From Salinicola endophyticus (GTDB lineage Bacteria > Pseudomonadota > Gammaproteobacteria > Pseudomonadales > Halomonadaceae), in NCBI RefSeq assembly GCF_040536835.1, contig NZ_CP159578.1, forward strand, positions 1,798,001-1,862,000: a stretch of DNA of 64,000 bases, read 5' to 3'. Shown here one piece after another: positions 55,097 to 64,000 of the stretch. Each line of letters begins with the position of its first letter. Position 1 is the stretch's first letter. Under the pieces are notes generated by a model. It was not told the origin of the DNA. It saw only the letters and a program-made list of their open reading frames with translations, and searched no databases. A program made the position numbers and the translations under genes.

Positions 55097-58000
55097 CTAG
55101 ACCTTGGATGTCGGCTCGGCCATCTGCTCGAATGCCAGGGTCAGCCTGCTGACCTGGCGCCACTCGTCTTCACGTATCTCCTGCAACTGCTGAGCCAGGG
55201 TGGGGGCGCCCTGAAGCGCACGCTGGCCTGTATCACCGATGGCTGAGTCCGGGCGGAGTTGAATGTCGCCCAGTGCAGGCGGGGAGATGCCATCGAACAG
55301 CGCCGAGAAACTGCTGCTGCCGAAGGTGTTCTCGCTACCGCCGATGGCGCTCGCTTCAGTCGCTGCGCCGATACTCAGATTCGCAGCGCTGCTGGCGAAG
55401 ACCTGGGCGATATAACTGGGGGCCAGGGCGCCATTGCGCATGAAGATATTGCCCACGGGCGGTATGCCGCTGCCCAGGTTGGGCACCTCGAATAGCGGGG
55501 TGGGGCGTAGGGGCGAGGTAAACAGAGAGGGCGCCGCCGATGTCTGTATCGGCTCGACTGTCGCGCCTACGCCAGGCTGCGTCAGCGGGATCGACGGATT
55601 AATGCGGAACTCCGGATCCCCCTGAATCTGGGACTGGGTGTAGGGCTGGCCGACCAGGCCACCCGGCAGCGCATTGCCGGCGGCGTCGTTGATGCCGGTA
55701 GCGATGTCGTTGAGTGCCAGTGCCAGGCTGCCGCTGCCGACGACATTGCCAATAGTGATCTGGTAGGTGCGCGCATCGATCTGCACCAGGCTGGTCAGAT
55801 TACCCTGGGCGCTGCCCGTGCTGATCAGCGTGAAGTCCGACAGATCGACACCGCTCACGTCCTCGCTGAAGGTCAGCGTATAGCGCACGTTGCCGTCGGC
55901 GCTGGCGGTGGTATCCAGCACGATGGTCGCGCTAGGCACGGTGGTATCGATGCGCACGCCGGAAGTCTCTCCGACATTGTTCAGGGTCAGGTTCATGGCA
56001 TTGCCGGCCGCATCGCGCACGCTGCCATCATTTGTCTGCAGGCCCGATACGGTGATGCCGTCCGCATCGTTGAGACCGGGTTGCAGGCTGTACTGGAAGA
56101 CCAGCGTAGTGGTGCCAGAGCCTGCCACGTAGTCGGCGAAGACCGTGCTGCCGCCGATATCCAATGCCAGCCTTGGCGTGCCACTGACCACAACGGCTTC
56201 GTTGGCGTTGACCACGAATGTCAGGGTATCGCCCGCGTTGTACTGGACGCCGGCTGGCACGTCGACACTGGCGATAGTCGGAATCACGGTATCGACGGCA
56301 TAGTTGCCCGATAGGGTGCCGCCAATACCGGTATTACCGGCTGCGTCCTGCACGCCTGGATTGTTCAGGGTGATCAGATTGCTGGCGTCGGTAACGGTGG
56401 CGCTGGGCGTCAGGGTGGCGGTCCAGGTGACGCCGCCATCGCTGGAGCCGAGGCCACTCAAGGCGCCGTTGGCCACGCTGAAGTCACCCGTGGTCAGGCC
56501 GGTCACCGCCTCGCTGAAGGTGATGGTCACGGTCGCCGTCTCACCGGCGGCCAGCGCGGTGTCGCTCAACTGGATGGCCGCGGTCGGGCGCAGGGTGTCG
56601 ATGGCGTAGTTGTTCGAGTTGGTGCTGCCGCTGCCGAGGTTGCCCGCAGCATCCTGTACCCCGGTGTTGTTCAGGGTAATGACATTGCTGGTGTCGGCAA
56701 TGTTGCCATTGGGCGTCAGAATTGCCGTGTAGGTGATGTTGTCCGAGGTGCTCAGATTGCTCAGGGCACCGTTGGTCACGCTGAAGTCGGCCAGGCTCAG
56801 CCCGCTCACCGCTTCGTTGAAGGTGATGGTCACAGCGGTGGTTTCACCGATGGACAGGGCGGTATCGGTCACCACGATGGTGGCCGTCGGCCGTTGGCTA
56901 TCGATGACATAGTTGTTGGAGTCGGTGGTGCCGGTGCCGATATTGCCGGCGGCATCGGTGTAGCCGGTGTTGTCCAGGGTGATCAGGTTGCTGGCATCGG
57001 TGACGTTGGCGCTGGGCGTCAGAGTGGCGGTCCAGGTGACGCCGCCATCGCCGGAGCTTAGGTTGCCGAGTGCGCCGTTGGCCACGCTGAAGTCATCCGT
57101 GGTCAGGCCGGTCACGGCCTCGCTGAAGGTAACGGTGACCGTGGTGGTCTGGCCTGCTTTCAAAGTGGTATCGGCAACCACAATGCTGGCACTCGGGCGC
57201 TGGGTGTCGATGGCATAGTTGTTGGAGTCGGTGCTGCCGGTGCCGGTGTTGCCAACGGCATCGGCGTAGCCGGTATTGTCCAGGGTGATCAGATTGCTGG
57301 CGTCGGTAACGGTGGCGCTGGGCGTCAGGGTGGCAGTCCAGGTAATGCCGCCATCGCTGGAGCCGAGGCCGCTCAAGGCGCCGTTGGCCACGCTGAAGTC
57401 ACCCGTGGTCAGGCCGGTCACCGCCTCGCTGAAGGTGATGGTCACGGTCGCCGTCTCACCGGCGGCCAGCGCGGTGTTGCTCAACTGGATGGCCGCGGTC
57501 GGGCGCAGGGTGTCGATGGCGTAGTTGTTCGAGTTGGTGCTGCCGCTGCCGAGGTTGCCCGCAGCATCCTGTACCCCGGTGTTGTTCAGGGTAATGACAT
57601 TGCTGCTGTCGGCAATGTTGCCATTGGGCGTCAGAATTGCCGTGTAGGTGATGTTGTCCGAGGTGCTCAGATTACTCAGGGCACCGTTGGTCACGCTGAA
57701 GTCGGCTAGGCTCAGCCCGCTCACCGCTTCATTGAAGGTGATGGTCACAGCGGTGGTTTCACCGATGGCCAGGGCGGTATCAGTCACCACGATGGTAGCC
57801 GTCGGCCGTTGGCTATCGATGACATAGTTGTTGGAGTCGGTGGTGCCGGTGCCGATATTGCCGGCGGCATCGGTGTAGCCGGTGTTGTCCAGGGTGATCA
57901 GGTTGCTGGCATCGGTGAAGTTGGCGCTGGGCGTCAGAGTGGCGGTCCAGGTGACGCCGCCATCGCCGGAGCTTAGGTTGCCGAGTGCGCCGTTGGCCAC

Positions 58001-61000
58001 GCTGAAGTCATCCGTGGTCAGGCCGGTCACGGCCTCGCTGAAGGTAACGGTGACCGTGGTGGTCTGGCCTGCTTTCAAGGTGGTATCGGCAACCACAATG
58101 CTGGCGCTCGGGCGTTGGGTGTCGATGGCATAGTTGCCCGAATCAGTGCTGCCGGTGCCGGTGTTGCCGACGGCATCGGTATAGCCGGTGTTGTCCAGGG
58201 TGATCAGGTTGCTGGCGTCGGTGACATTGGCACTGGGCGTCAGGGTAGCGGTGTAGGTGATGTTGTCCGAGGTGGACAGATTGCTGAGCGCACCGTTGGC
58301 CACGCTGAAGTCACCCGTGGTCAGCCCGGTGACCGCTTCACTGAAGGTGATGGTCACTGTCGCCGTCTCACCGGCAGCCAGCGCGGTGTCGCTCAACTGG
58401 ATGGTCGCGGTTGGGCGTAGAGTGTCGATGGCGTAGTTGTTCGAATCGGTGCTACCGCTGCCAAGGTTGCCCACAGCATCCTGTACCCCGGTGTTGTTCA
58501 GGGTAATGACATTGCTGGTGTCGGCAATGTTGCCATTGGGCGTCAGAATTGCCGTGTAGGTGATGTTGTCCGAGGTGCTCAGATTGCTCAGGGCACCGTT
58601 GGTCACGCTGAAGTCGGCCAGGCTCAGCCCGCTCACCGCTTCGTTGAAGGTGATGGTCACAGCGGTGGTTTCACCGATGGACAGGGCGGTGTCGTTGACC
58701 ACGATGGTGGCCGTCGGCCGTTGCGTGTCGATGGCGTAGTTGTTGGAGTCGGTGGTGCCGGTGCCAGTATTGCCGGCGGCATCGGTGTAGCCGGTGTTGT
58801 TAAGGCTGATCAGGTTGGTCGAGTCGGTGACGTTGGCGTTCGGCGTCAGGGTCGCGGTCCAGGTGATGCCGCCGTCGCTTGAGCTGAGATTGCCGAGTGC
58901 GCCGTTGGCCACGCTGAAGTCATCCGTGGTCAGGCCGGTCACGGCCTCACTGAAGGTAACGGTGACCGTGGTGCTCTGGCCTGCTTTCAAGGTGGTATCG
59001 GCAACTACGATGCTGGCGCTCGGGCGCTGGGTGTCGATGGCATAGTTGTTGGAGTCGGTGCTGCCTGTGCCGGTGTTGCCGACGGCATCGGTATAGCCGG
59101 TGTTGTCCAGGGTGATCAGATTGCTGGCGTCGGTAACGGTGGCGCTGGGCGTCAGGGTGGCGGTCCAGGTGACGCCGCCATCGCTGGAGCCGAGGCCACT
59201 CAAGGCGCCGTTGGCCACGCTGAAGTCACCCGTGGTCAGGCCGGTCACCGCCTCGCTGAAGGTGATGGTCACGGTCGCCGTCTCACCGGCAGCCAGCGCG
59301 GTGTCGCTCAACTGGATGGCCGCGGTCGGGCGCAGGGTGTCGATGGCGTAGTTGTTCGAGTTGGTGCTGCCGCTGCCAAAGTTGCCGGCCAGATCCGTCA
59401 CGCCGGCGTTGTTCAGGGTGATCAGGTTGCTGGCATCGCTGATGCTGGCATCTGGCGTGAAGGTGGCCGTCCAGGTCAGGCCGCCATCGCTGCTGCTGAG
59501 GCCGCTGAGGCTGCCATTAGCCACGCTGAAGTCGGCGATGTCCAGGCCCTGTACGGCTTCGTTGAAGGCCACGGTGACGGTGGCGCTCTCGCCGATGCGC
59601 AGGGCCGTATCGCTGAGGGTGATGCTGCTGGCAGCCGGGCGCACGCCGTCTACCACCAGGGCCTTGTTGGCGCCGAGGGAGCCGGCGGCCCCAGGCATCG
59701 GCAGGATCAGGAGGGCGGCCTGGCTGGTGCCGTCCTGAATGCTGCCGCCGTTGAGGCTCAGGGCCGACGTGGAGGCGTAGTCGAGGTCGGCGGAGCTGTC
59801 ACCGGCCTGTACGGTGTAGCTGAAACTCAGGGTGTCGCTGCCCGAGCCGGAGAGATAGCTGAGTACGCGATCAGTGGTACCGGTTTCCAGGGCCAGGGTC
59901 GGGCTGCCGCTGACGTTCACGGCGCTGCTGAACTGGACGGTGACGACGATGGTGTCGCCGATCTTGTAGGTGCCGTTGGCCGCGCTGGACGAGACGCTGG
60001 TGATCGTCGGTGTGGTGGGGGCGGTCAGGGTCAGGTCATTGCCGGTGCCGCCCGCATAGCTGGTGGTCAACTGGGTGCCATTGCCGGCTGCGTTGAATGT
60101 GCTGCCCTCGCTGAGGCCGCTGAAGTTGCCGGTGATGGCATCGGCGGCATCATTGAGGATGACCGTGTAGTTCTCGCCATTGCCGGCCGCATAACCATGG
60201 TTGACCGCCAGGGTCGCGCCGGAAACGTCGACGTTACCATTGACCACGACCTGATCATAGCCGGTGCCCGCACTGGTGCCATTGATATCCAGTGCCAGGG
60301 TGCTGCCTGCATCCAGGGTCAGGTTGCCATTCACGCTCAGGGTGCCGGCAGCGCCGTTGCCTGGGGAGAGGGTGCCGCCGTTCTGCACGCTGACGTTGCC
60401 ACCCAGGGTGCCGCCACCGGCCAGGGTGGCGCCATTGGCCACGGTGGTGGCGCTATTGGTGCTGCCGTCGACCCGCAGAGTACCGGCGGAAACGGTGGTG
60501 CTGCCGGTGTTGGTATTGCTGGCCGAGAGCGTCAGGCTGCCGCTGCCCGTCTTGGTCAGGCCGCCGCTACCGCTGATCACCCCGGAGAGCGTCGCGGTGG
60601 CGCCGGCATTGAGGGTGGCCACGCCGGTCAAGGCCAGGGCATTGTCGATGGTGGTGTTGCCGGTGATCTGCAGGGTGGTGCCGTTGGCCAGGTTGAGGCC
60701 GCCAGCGCCGAGGTTGCCGTCACCGGCGACGCTCAAGGTGCCGGCATTGACGTTGGTGCTGCCGTTGTAGCTGTTGCTCCCGCTCAGGGTCAGCGTTGCG
60801 GCGCCGGTTTTGGTCAGGTTGTTGCTGCCGCTGATCACGCCGGAGAGTGTGGTGTCTGCGCCAGTATTGACCGTGGCGTTACCGTCCAGGGCAATGGCGT
60901 TGTCGATGGTGGTAGCACCAGTGACGGCCAGGGTGCTGCCAGCTGCCAGAGTCAGCGTGTCGCTGCCCAGATTGGCATCGCTGGCGACGCTCAGGGTGCC

Positions 61001-64000
61001 GGCGCTGACGGTGGTCTCACCGTAGCTGTTGCTGCCGGACAGGGTCAGGGTCGAGGCGCCCGCCTTGTTCAGGGTATAGGCACCGCTGACCGCGCCGGAC
61101 AGGGTAGCATCGGCTGCTGCCGTGACCGTGGCGTTGCCGCCGAGGACGATGGCATTGTCGATGGTGGCCGCGCCAGTAAGCGCGAGCGTGGTGCCCGCGG
61201 CCAGGTTGACTGCGCCTGCGCCTAGGTTGCCGTCGCTGCTTACGCTCAGGGTGCCGGCATTGAGATAGGTGGCGGCGTAGCTGTTGCTGCCAGAAAGCGT
61301 CAGGTTACCTGCGCCGCTTTTCGTCAGGTCGTAAGCGCCGCTGATGGCGCCACTGAGAGTAGCGGCGTCGCCGTTGTCGATGGTGCTGTTGCCGGTGAGG
61401 GCGATGGCATTGTCGATGGTCGTGGCGCCGGTGATGGCGAGTGTGCTGCCAGCCAGGGTCAGGCCGCCCGTGCCCAGGTTGCCGTCACCCGCGATCGACA
61501 GCGTGCCGGCGGAGACGGTGGTGGTGCCGCTGTAGCTGTTGCTGCCGCCCAGGGTCAGGGTGCCGCTGCCCTGCTTGACCAGCGAGCCGCTGCCGGAAAT
61601 CACCCCAAGAACCGAGGTGTTGGTATTGTCGCCGCCGGAGGTCAGGGTGTGGCTGCCCAGTTGAATGCTGGCGTTGGCGTTGTTGCTCGCCAGGCTGCCG
61701 ATGGTCTGATCCGAGAGCAGGGTCAGCACGCTGTTGCCGTTGACCCGCACCGCACTGCCGCTGGACACCGAGGCGTCGCCATCGAGCTTCAGCCAGCCGT
61801 AATTGAGCAGCGTGGTGCTGCCGGTATAGCTGTTGTTGCCGGAGAGGGTCAGTGCATGGCTGGCCGAGCTTGTCTGGTTGGTAGACAGACCGCCGCTGCC
61901 ACTGATATCGCCGGAGAAGGTGGTGTCTGCGGTCTGGGTCGTCGTCAGGGTACTGCTGCCCAGGTTGATCGCACCCGCACCGGACAGGTTGCCGGTGGTT
62001 TCGCTGCTCGATAGCGCCAGGGTGGCGCCTGCGGCGATCGACACGCTGCTGCTGTCGGAAAGGGCACTACCTCCGGCGACAGTGAGCGTGCCGGCGGAGA
62101 GGGTGGTGGCGCCAGAGAAGCTGTTGCCACTGCCGGAGAGGGTCAGATTGCCGGCCCCGGCCTTGGTCAATGCGCCGCTGCCGGCGACCACGCTGACGAT
62201 GGACGCGCTATCACCCGAACCGTTGCTGAAGGTCTGGGTGGTGCCCCCGGCCAGGGTGACGGTGCCGCCGGTTAGCGTCAGGCCGCTCGCCGCGTCGAGA
62301 TCGAAGGTCAGGTTCTCGTTGAGCGACACGGCATTGAGGTTGAGCGTCTGGCCGGCCAGGGAGGCATCGAAGACAAGGGTCTGGCTGCCGGTATTGTCAG
62401 CGGCTGCGATAGCCACGGCCTCGCTGAAGCTCACACCATTGCTGACGTTGATGGTGGCCGTGTCGGTGTTGTTGGTCACGTAGACGAAATCGCTGGTGAC
62501 CGTGGTCGTGGCGCTGGTGCTGGCCCCAGCGTCGTCATTGAGGGTGAAGCGAATGCTGGCATCACCAGCAGGGGTATCGCTGCGGTAGGTGATGCGCTGT
62601 GCCACGTCGTTGATCAGCGTGGTGGTGGCGTTGGTGGCGCTGCTGGTGAAGTTGATGGTCAGCACGCCATTGCTATTGGTGAAGGTGGCGAAGGTCTGCC
62701 CGTTCGCCTGCAGGTTGCTGCCGCTGACGCTGAACAGAGCCCCAGCGCTGGTGGTGTCGAAGCCCAGGATATCGCTGCTCACTGCCGTGCCGCTGCGCTG
62801 GATCACCAGGCTGGCGCCGGACCAGTTGCCGTTACCACCGTTCAGTGCGCCCAGCTCGCTGTCGGTCAGGCTGGCGTTGCTGCCCAGGTCGAGGCGCACG
62901 GTATTGCCGACGCCGTTCCAGGCGACGCTGTCGCCGTTCAGGTTGCCGATCACCGGCGCGTTGTTGCCGCTTTTCAGGTCGACCAGGTTCAGTTGCTGCA
63001 GATCCATGTTGGCTAGCGATGAGGCGCCGTTGGTGTTGGTCACGCGCAGGGTGAAGGACGAGATGTCATTGTACTTGGAGGGGTCCAGGTCGACGGTCAG
63101 CGGCCCCTGGGCACCGCTGTAGGTAAATGAGTCATTGACAGCGATGCCGCCCGAGGTGGCGCTGAAATCGAGCCGGTAGTTGCCGCCGAAGCTCTCGATG
63201 ACCATGCCGTCGAGGTCGAATGTACCCAGGTCGACATCGTCCGCGGTCCAGGTCAACTCGTAGTAATAGTTGTTGGCGCCATCCTTCTGCGTGCTGGTAT
63301 TGAAATAGATGGAGTTTGGCGAGCTGGCCCGCTCCGCTCCGGTCGATTCGGTGATGGTGAAACCGTCGACGGTGTTGCCGCCGGTATTGTTGTTCCAGTA
63401 AGTATCGCCGAACGACTGGTTGGCCGAGGGCAGCGCCAGCAGATTGTCGTAGTGCGCCAGTTGCGCCATGTCCAGCACGTCATGAGCGGCGATCTCGCCA
63501 CTCTGCCGCTCCAGCTCCCAGTCCCCGCCCATGGCGGACGCACCGGTCCGGTCGGAGGAGGCCGCTATGTCCGCCCGGGTCAGCGTTGCCAGCTGTTCCA
63601 CCAGGGCGGCGCCGCTGTCGCTGCGGCCGATGTCGCAGCCATAGAGCAGAATGTCACCGTCGCTGCTGAGGCTCGCGCCGATTGCGGCCAGCTCGGCCGA
63701 GTGGCTGGCGACGTTCTGGCTGTCCAGCGTGGTCGTGCCCAGTTTCAGCAAGCCTTCGTCGCCATGGCTGAGAATATGAATGGCATCGATATCCTGCCGG
63801 CCTTGCAGGTACTCGGTGATCTGTTGCAGGCCATCGCCACTGCCGTCGAGTACCACCACCTCGACTCCGGGGCGTAGCGAAGCGATCAGTTGTTCCTTGT
63901 CGGCCACCTGGCCATCGATGAACACCAGATCCTGACGCTGGTCGGATGTGGCACTCTCCGGCGCTGCGGCCAGTGTGTCATGCGAGGCGTCACTGGTGCT
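55097..64000 (-). CDS. Giant DUF4347 secreted/adhesin-like protein, N-terminus beyond window edge
   Basis: The reverse-strand frame is open from 64000 to a TAG at 55097-55099, at least 2,967 residues; the GTG at 63925 is not the true start because the frame continues (25 more codons, ending ATSDQRQDL before VFIDG). Region order from the N side: DUF4347 (63,440-63,925, VVVLDGSGDGLQQITEYL, IHILSHGDEGLLKLG, ILLYGCDIGRSDSGAALVEQL); beta-rich stretch; seven autotransporter-type beta-strand repeats (about 60,420-62,220, for example LTKAGAGNLTLSGSGN); an Ig-like module; eleven ~102-residue Ig-like repeats (56,291-59,641); a second Ig-like module (to about 55,930); a C-terminal region ending FEQMAEPTSKV. 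No RTX nonapeptides were seen. Such DUF4347 proteins are exported surface proteins. TolC gene follows. Confidence 0.88.
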   Translation of the reverse strand, partial: STSDASHDTLAAAPESATSDQRQDLVFIDGQVADKEQLIASLRPGVEVVVLDGSGDGLQQITEYLQGRQDIDAIHILSHGDEGLLKLGTTTLDSQNVASHSAELAAIGASLSSDGDILLYGCDIGRSDSGAALVEQLATLTRADIAASSDRTGASAMGGDWELERQSGEIAAHDVLDMAQLAHYDNLLALPSANQSFGDTYWNNNTGGNTVDGFTITESTGAERASSPNSIYFNTSTQKDGANNYYYELTWTADDVDLGTFDLDGMVIESFGGNYRLDFSATSGGIAVNDSFTYSGAQGPLTVDLDPSKYNDISSFTLRVTNTNGASSLANMDLQQLNLVDLKSGNNAPVIGNLNGDSVAWNGVGNTVRLDLGSNASLTDSELGALNGGNGNWSGASLVIQRSGTAVSSDILGFDTTSAGALFSVSGSNLQANGQTFATFTNSNGVLTINFTSSATNATTTLINDVAQRITYRSDTPAGDASIRFTLNDDAGASTSATTTVTSDFVYVTNNTDTATINVSNGVSFSEAVAIAAADNTGSQTLVFDASLAGQTLNLNAVSLNENLTFDLDAASGLTLTGGTVTLAGGTTQTFSNGSGDSASIVSVVAGSGALTKAGAGNLTLSGSGNSFSGATTLSAGTLTVAGGSALSDSSSVSIAAGATLALSSSETTGNLSGAGAINLGSSTLTTTQTADTTFSGDISGSGGLSTNQTSSASHALTLSGNNSYTGSTTLLNYGWLKLDGDASVSSGSAVRVNGNSVLTLLSDQTIGSLASNNANASIQLGSHTLTSGGDNTNTSVLGVISGSGSLVKQGSGTLTLGGSNSYSGTTTVSAGTLSIAGDGNLGTGGLTLAGSTLAITGATTIDNAIALTGNSTIDNGDAATLSGAISGAYDLTKSGAGNLTLSGSNSYAATYLNAGTLSVSSDGNLGAGAVNLAAGTTLALTGAATIDNAIVLGGNATVTAAADATLSGAVSGAYTLNKAGASTLTLSGSNSYGETTVSAGTLSVASDANLGSDTLTLAAGSTLAVTGATTIDNAIALDGNATVNTGADTTLSGVISGSNNLTKTGAATLTLSGSNSYNGSTNVNAGTLSVAGDGNLGAGGLNLANGTTLQITGNTTIDNALALTGVATLNAGATATLSGVISGSGGLTKTGSGSLTLSASNTNTGSTTVSAGTLRVDGSTNSATTVANGATLAGGGTLGGNVSVQNGGTLSPGNGAAGTLSVNGNLTLDAGSTLALDINGTSAGTGYDQVVVNGNVDVSGATLAVNHGYAAGNGENYTVILNDAADAITGNFSGLSEGSTFNAAGNGTQLTTSYAGGTGNDLTLTAPTTPTITSVSSSAANGTYKIGDTIVVTVQFSSAVNVSGSPTLALETGTTDRVLSYLSGSGSDTLSFSYTVQAGDSSADLDYASTSALSLNGGSIQDGTSQAALLILPMPGAAGSLGANKALVVDGVRPAASSITLSDTALRIGESATVTVAFNEAVQGLDIADFSVANGSLSGLSSSDGGLTWTATFTPDASISDASNLITLNNAGVTDLAGNFGSGSTNSNNYAIDTLRPTAAIQLSDTALAAGETATVTITFSEAVTGLTTGDFSVANGALSGLGSSDGGVTWTATLTPSATVTDASNLITLDNTGYTDAVGNTGTGSTDSNNYAIDTQRPSASIVVADTTLKAGQSTTVTVTFSEAVTGLTTDDFSVANGALGNLSSSDGGITWTATLTPNANVTDSTNLISLNNTGYTDAAGNTGTGTTDSNNYAIDTQRPTATIVVNDTALSIGETTAVTITFNEAVSGLSLADFSVTNGALSNLSTSDNITYTAILTPNGNIADTSNVITLNNTGVQDAVGNLGSGSTDSNNYAIDTLRPTATIQLSDTALAAGETATVTITFSEAVTGLTTGDFSVANGALSNLSTSDNITYTATLTPSANVTDASNLITLDNTGYTDAVGNTGTGSTDSGNYAIDTQRPSASIVVADTTLKAGQTTTVTVTFSEAVTGLTTDDFSVANGALGNLSSGDGGVTWTATLTPSANFTDASNLITLDNTGYTDAAGNIGTGTTDSNNYVIDSQRPTATIVVTDTALAIGETTAVTITFNEAVSGLSLADFSVTNGALSNLSTSDNITYTAILTPNGNIADSSNVITLNNTGVQDAAGNLGSGSTNSNNYAIDTLRPTAAIQLSNTALAAGETATVTITFSEAVTGLTTGDFSVANGALSGLGSSDGGITWTATLTPSATVTDASNLITLDNTGYADAVGNTGTGSTDSNNYAIDTQRPSASIVVADTTLKAGQTTTVTVTFSEAVTGLTTDDFSVANGALGNLSSGDGGVTWTATLTPSANVTDASNLITLDNTGYTDAAGNIGTGTTDSNNYVIDSQRPTATIVVTDTALSIGETTAVTITFNEAVSGLSLADFSVTNGALSNLSTSDNITYTAILTPNGNIADTSNVITLNNTGVQDAAGNLGSGSTNSNNYAIDTLRPTAAIQLSDTALAAGETATVTITFSEAVTGLTTGDFSVANGALSGLGSSDGGVTWTATLTPSATVTDASNLITLNNPGVQDAAGNTGIGGTLSGNYAVDTVIPTIASVDVPAGVQYNAGDTLTFVVNANEAVVVSGTPRLALDIGGSTVFADYVAGSGTTTLVFQYSLQPGLNDADGITVSGLQTNDGSVRDAAGNAMNLTLNNVGETSGVRIDTTVPSATIVLDTTASADGNVRYTLTFSEDVSGVDLSDFTLISTGSAQGNLTSLVQIDARTYQITIGNVVGSGSLALALNDIATGINDAAGNALPGGLVGQPYTQSQIQGDPEFRINPSIPLTQPGVGATVEPIQTSAAPSLFTSPLRPTPLFEVPNLGSGIPPVGNIFMRNGALAPSYIAQVFASSAANLSIGAATEASAIGGSENTFGSSSFSALFDGISPPALGDIQLRPDSAIGDTGQRALQGAPTLAQQLQEIREDEWRQVSRLTLAFEQMAEPTSKV
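56291..59641 (-). repeat. Eleven Ig-like repeats in a three-unit higher-order pattern
   Basis: Within the giant gene the repeated amino-acid unit is about 101-102 residues (306 or 303 nt), starting (L/Q)RP(T/S)A.I. From the N-terminal side the order is A-B-C-D-B-C-D-B-C-D-B. B units start RP(T)A(A/T)IQLS(D/N)TALAAGE, C units RPSASIVVADTTLKAGQ, and D units RPTATIVV.DTAL(S/A)IGE. The B-C-D triplet recurs at about 912-915 nt with near-identical DNA. Confidence 0.9.
60420..62220 (-). repeat. Autotransporter-type beta-strand repeats (PATR-like)
   Basis: Seven successive copies of the pattern (L)T(K).G.(G/A).LTLSGSN(S)Y.G.T.(V).AGTL.(V) in the giant protein, each followed by ATLAL or similar. Spacers are around 70-95 residues. 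This matches the PF12951-type repeat, usually found in autotransporter passenger beta-helices. Confidence 0.8.

Noticed and set aside
56291..59641. Possible CRISPR array
   Set aside because: Repeats are about 306 nt, remain in one protein frame and vary by coding substitutions; no short spacer/repeat pattern exists.
63925..63925. GTG at 63925 as the start of the giant DUF4347 gene
   Set aside because: The frame continues upstream without a stop to the window edge, and the DUF4347 domain normally begins after a longer N-terminal segment.

Overview
The window looks like chromosomal DNA of a high-GC gammaproteobacterium, most likely a member of the Halomonadaceae (Halomonas, Salinicola, Kushneria and relatives) or another lineage close to the pseudomonads. 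This is inferred from high third-position GC, from protein similarity as I recognise it, and from gene blocks remembered from Pseudomonas: miaB-ybeZ-ybeY-corC-lnt, rpe/gph/trpE, argF-grxD-rnt-argG-rsxB-nth and metG/apbC/dcd. No rRNA, tRNA, prophage, complete insertion sequence or CRISPR array was recognised.

Layout. 1-1052: 5' part of hglS (2-oxoadipate dioxygenase). 1295-7188: the miaB-ybeZ-ybeY-corC-lnt block, covering tRNA thiomethylation, rRNA processing, an envelope CBS protein and lipoprotein N-acylation. 7421-10089: a DUF1820 protein, an SH3-domain membrane protein, tpm and a YajG-type lipoprotein. 10161-13943: a complete, tightly overlapping sulfate ABC importer operon, cysPTWA. 14144-17076: an MFS transporter and periplasmic gamma-glutamyltransferase. 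17476-29436: rpe, gph and trpE, which I remember as adjacent in pseudomonads, separated here by about 8.9 kb carrying a GIY-YIG protein, an orphan ParA, a one-chain dihydroxyacetone kinase, a FAN1-type nuclease with a nuclease-helicase partner, and an NDH-2. A short frame ending in Trp-Arg-Trp-stop lies just ahead of trpE and looks like a trp leader.

29488-41710: a VTT/DedA-like membrane protein, argF, grxD, rnt, argG, a HlyU-family protein, a DUF3524 glycosyltransferase (family of the tRNA-queuosine mannosyltransferase), a GST, a DUF1161 protein with a low-complexity tail, nth, a soluble RsxB-like ferredoxin and metG. 41926-50513: accessory-looking genes between metG and apbC-dcd: DoxX-like, glycosyltransferase, AEC transporter, DNA polymerase II, a divergent arginase-fold protein, a lipoprotein, a GST, luxS and a TerB-like protein. 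50652-53399: apbC, dcd and an aldo/keto reductase.

53561-64000: the end of a secretion/adhesion locus. A giant DUF4347 protein (at least 2,967 residues, start outside the window) carries autotransporter-type beta-strand repeats and eleven Ig-like repeats arranged in a three-unit higher-order pattern. It is followed 51 bp later by a TolC-family outer-membrane lipoprotein, as in type I secretion of large adhesins.

Non-coding structure of note: two copies of a roughly 150-165 bp MITE-like element with imperfect terminal inverted repeats, several degenerate 14-26 nt tandem repeats beside genes, strong hairpin terminators including a perfect 40-bp palindrome, and a small cluster of DnaA-box-like sites.
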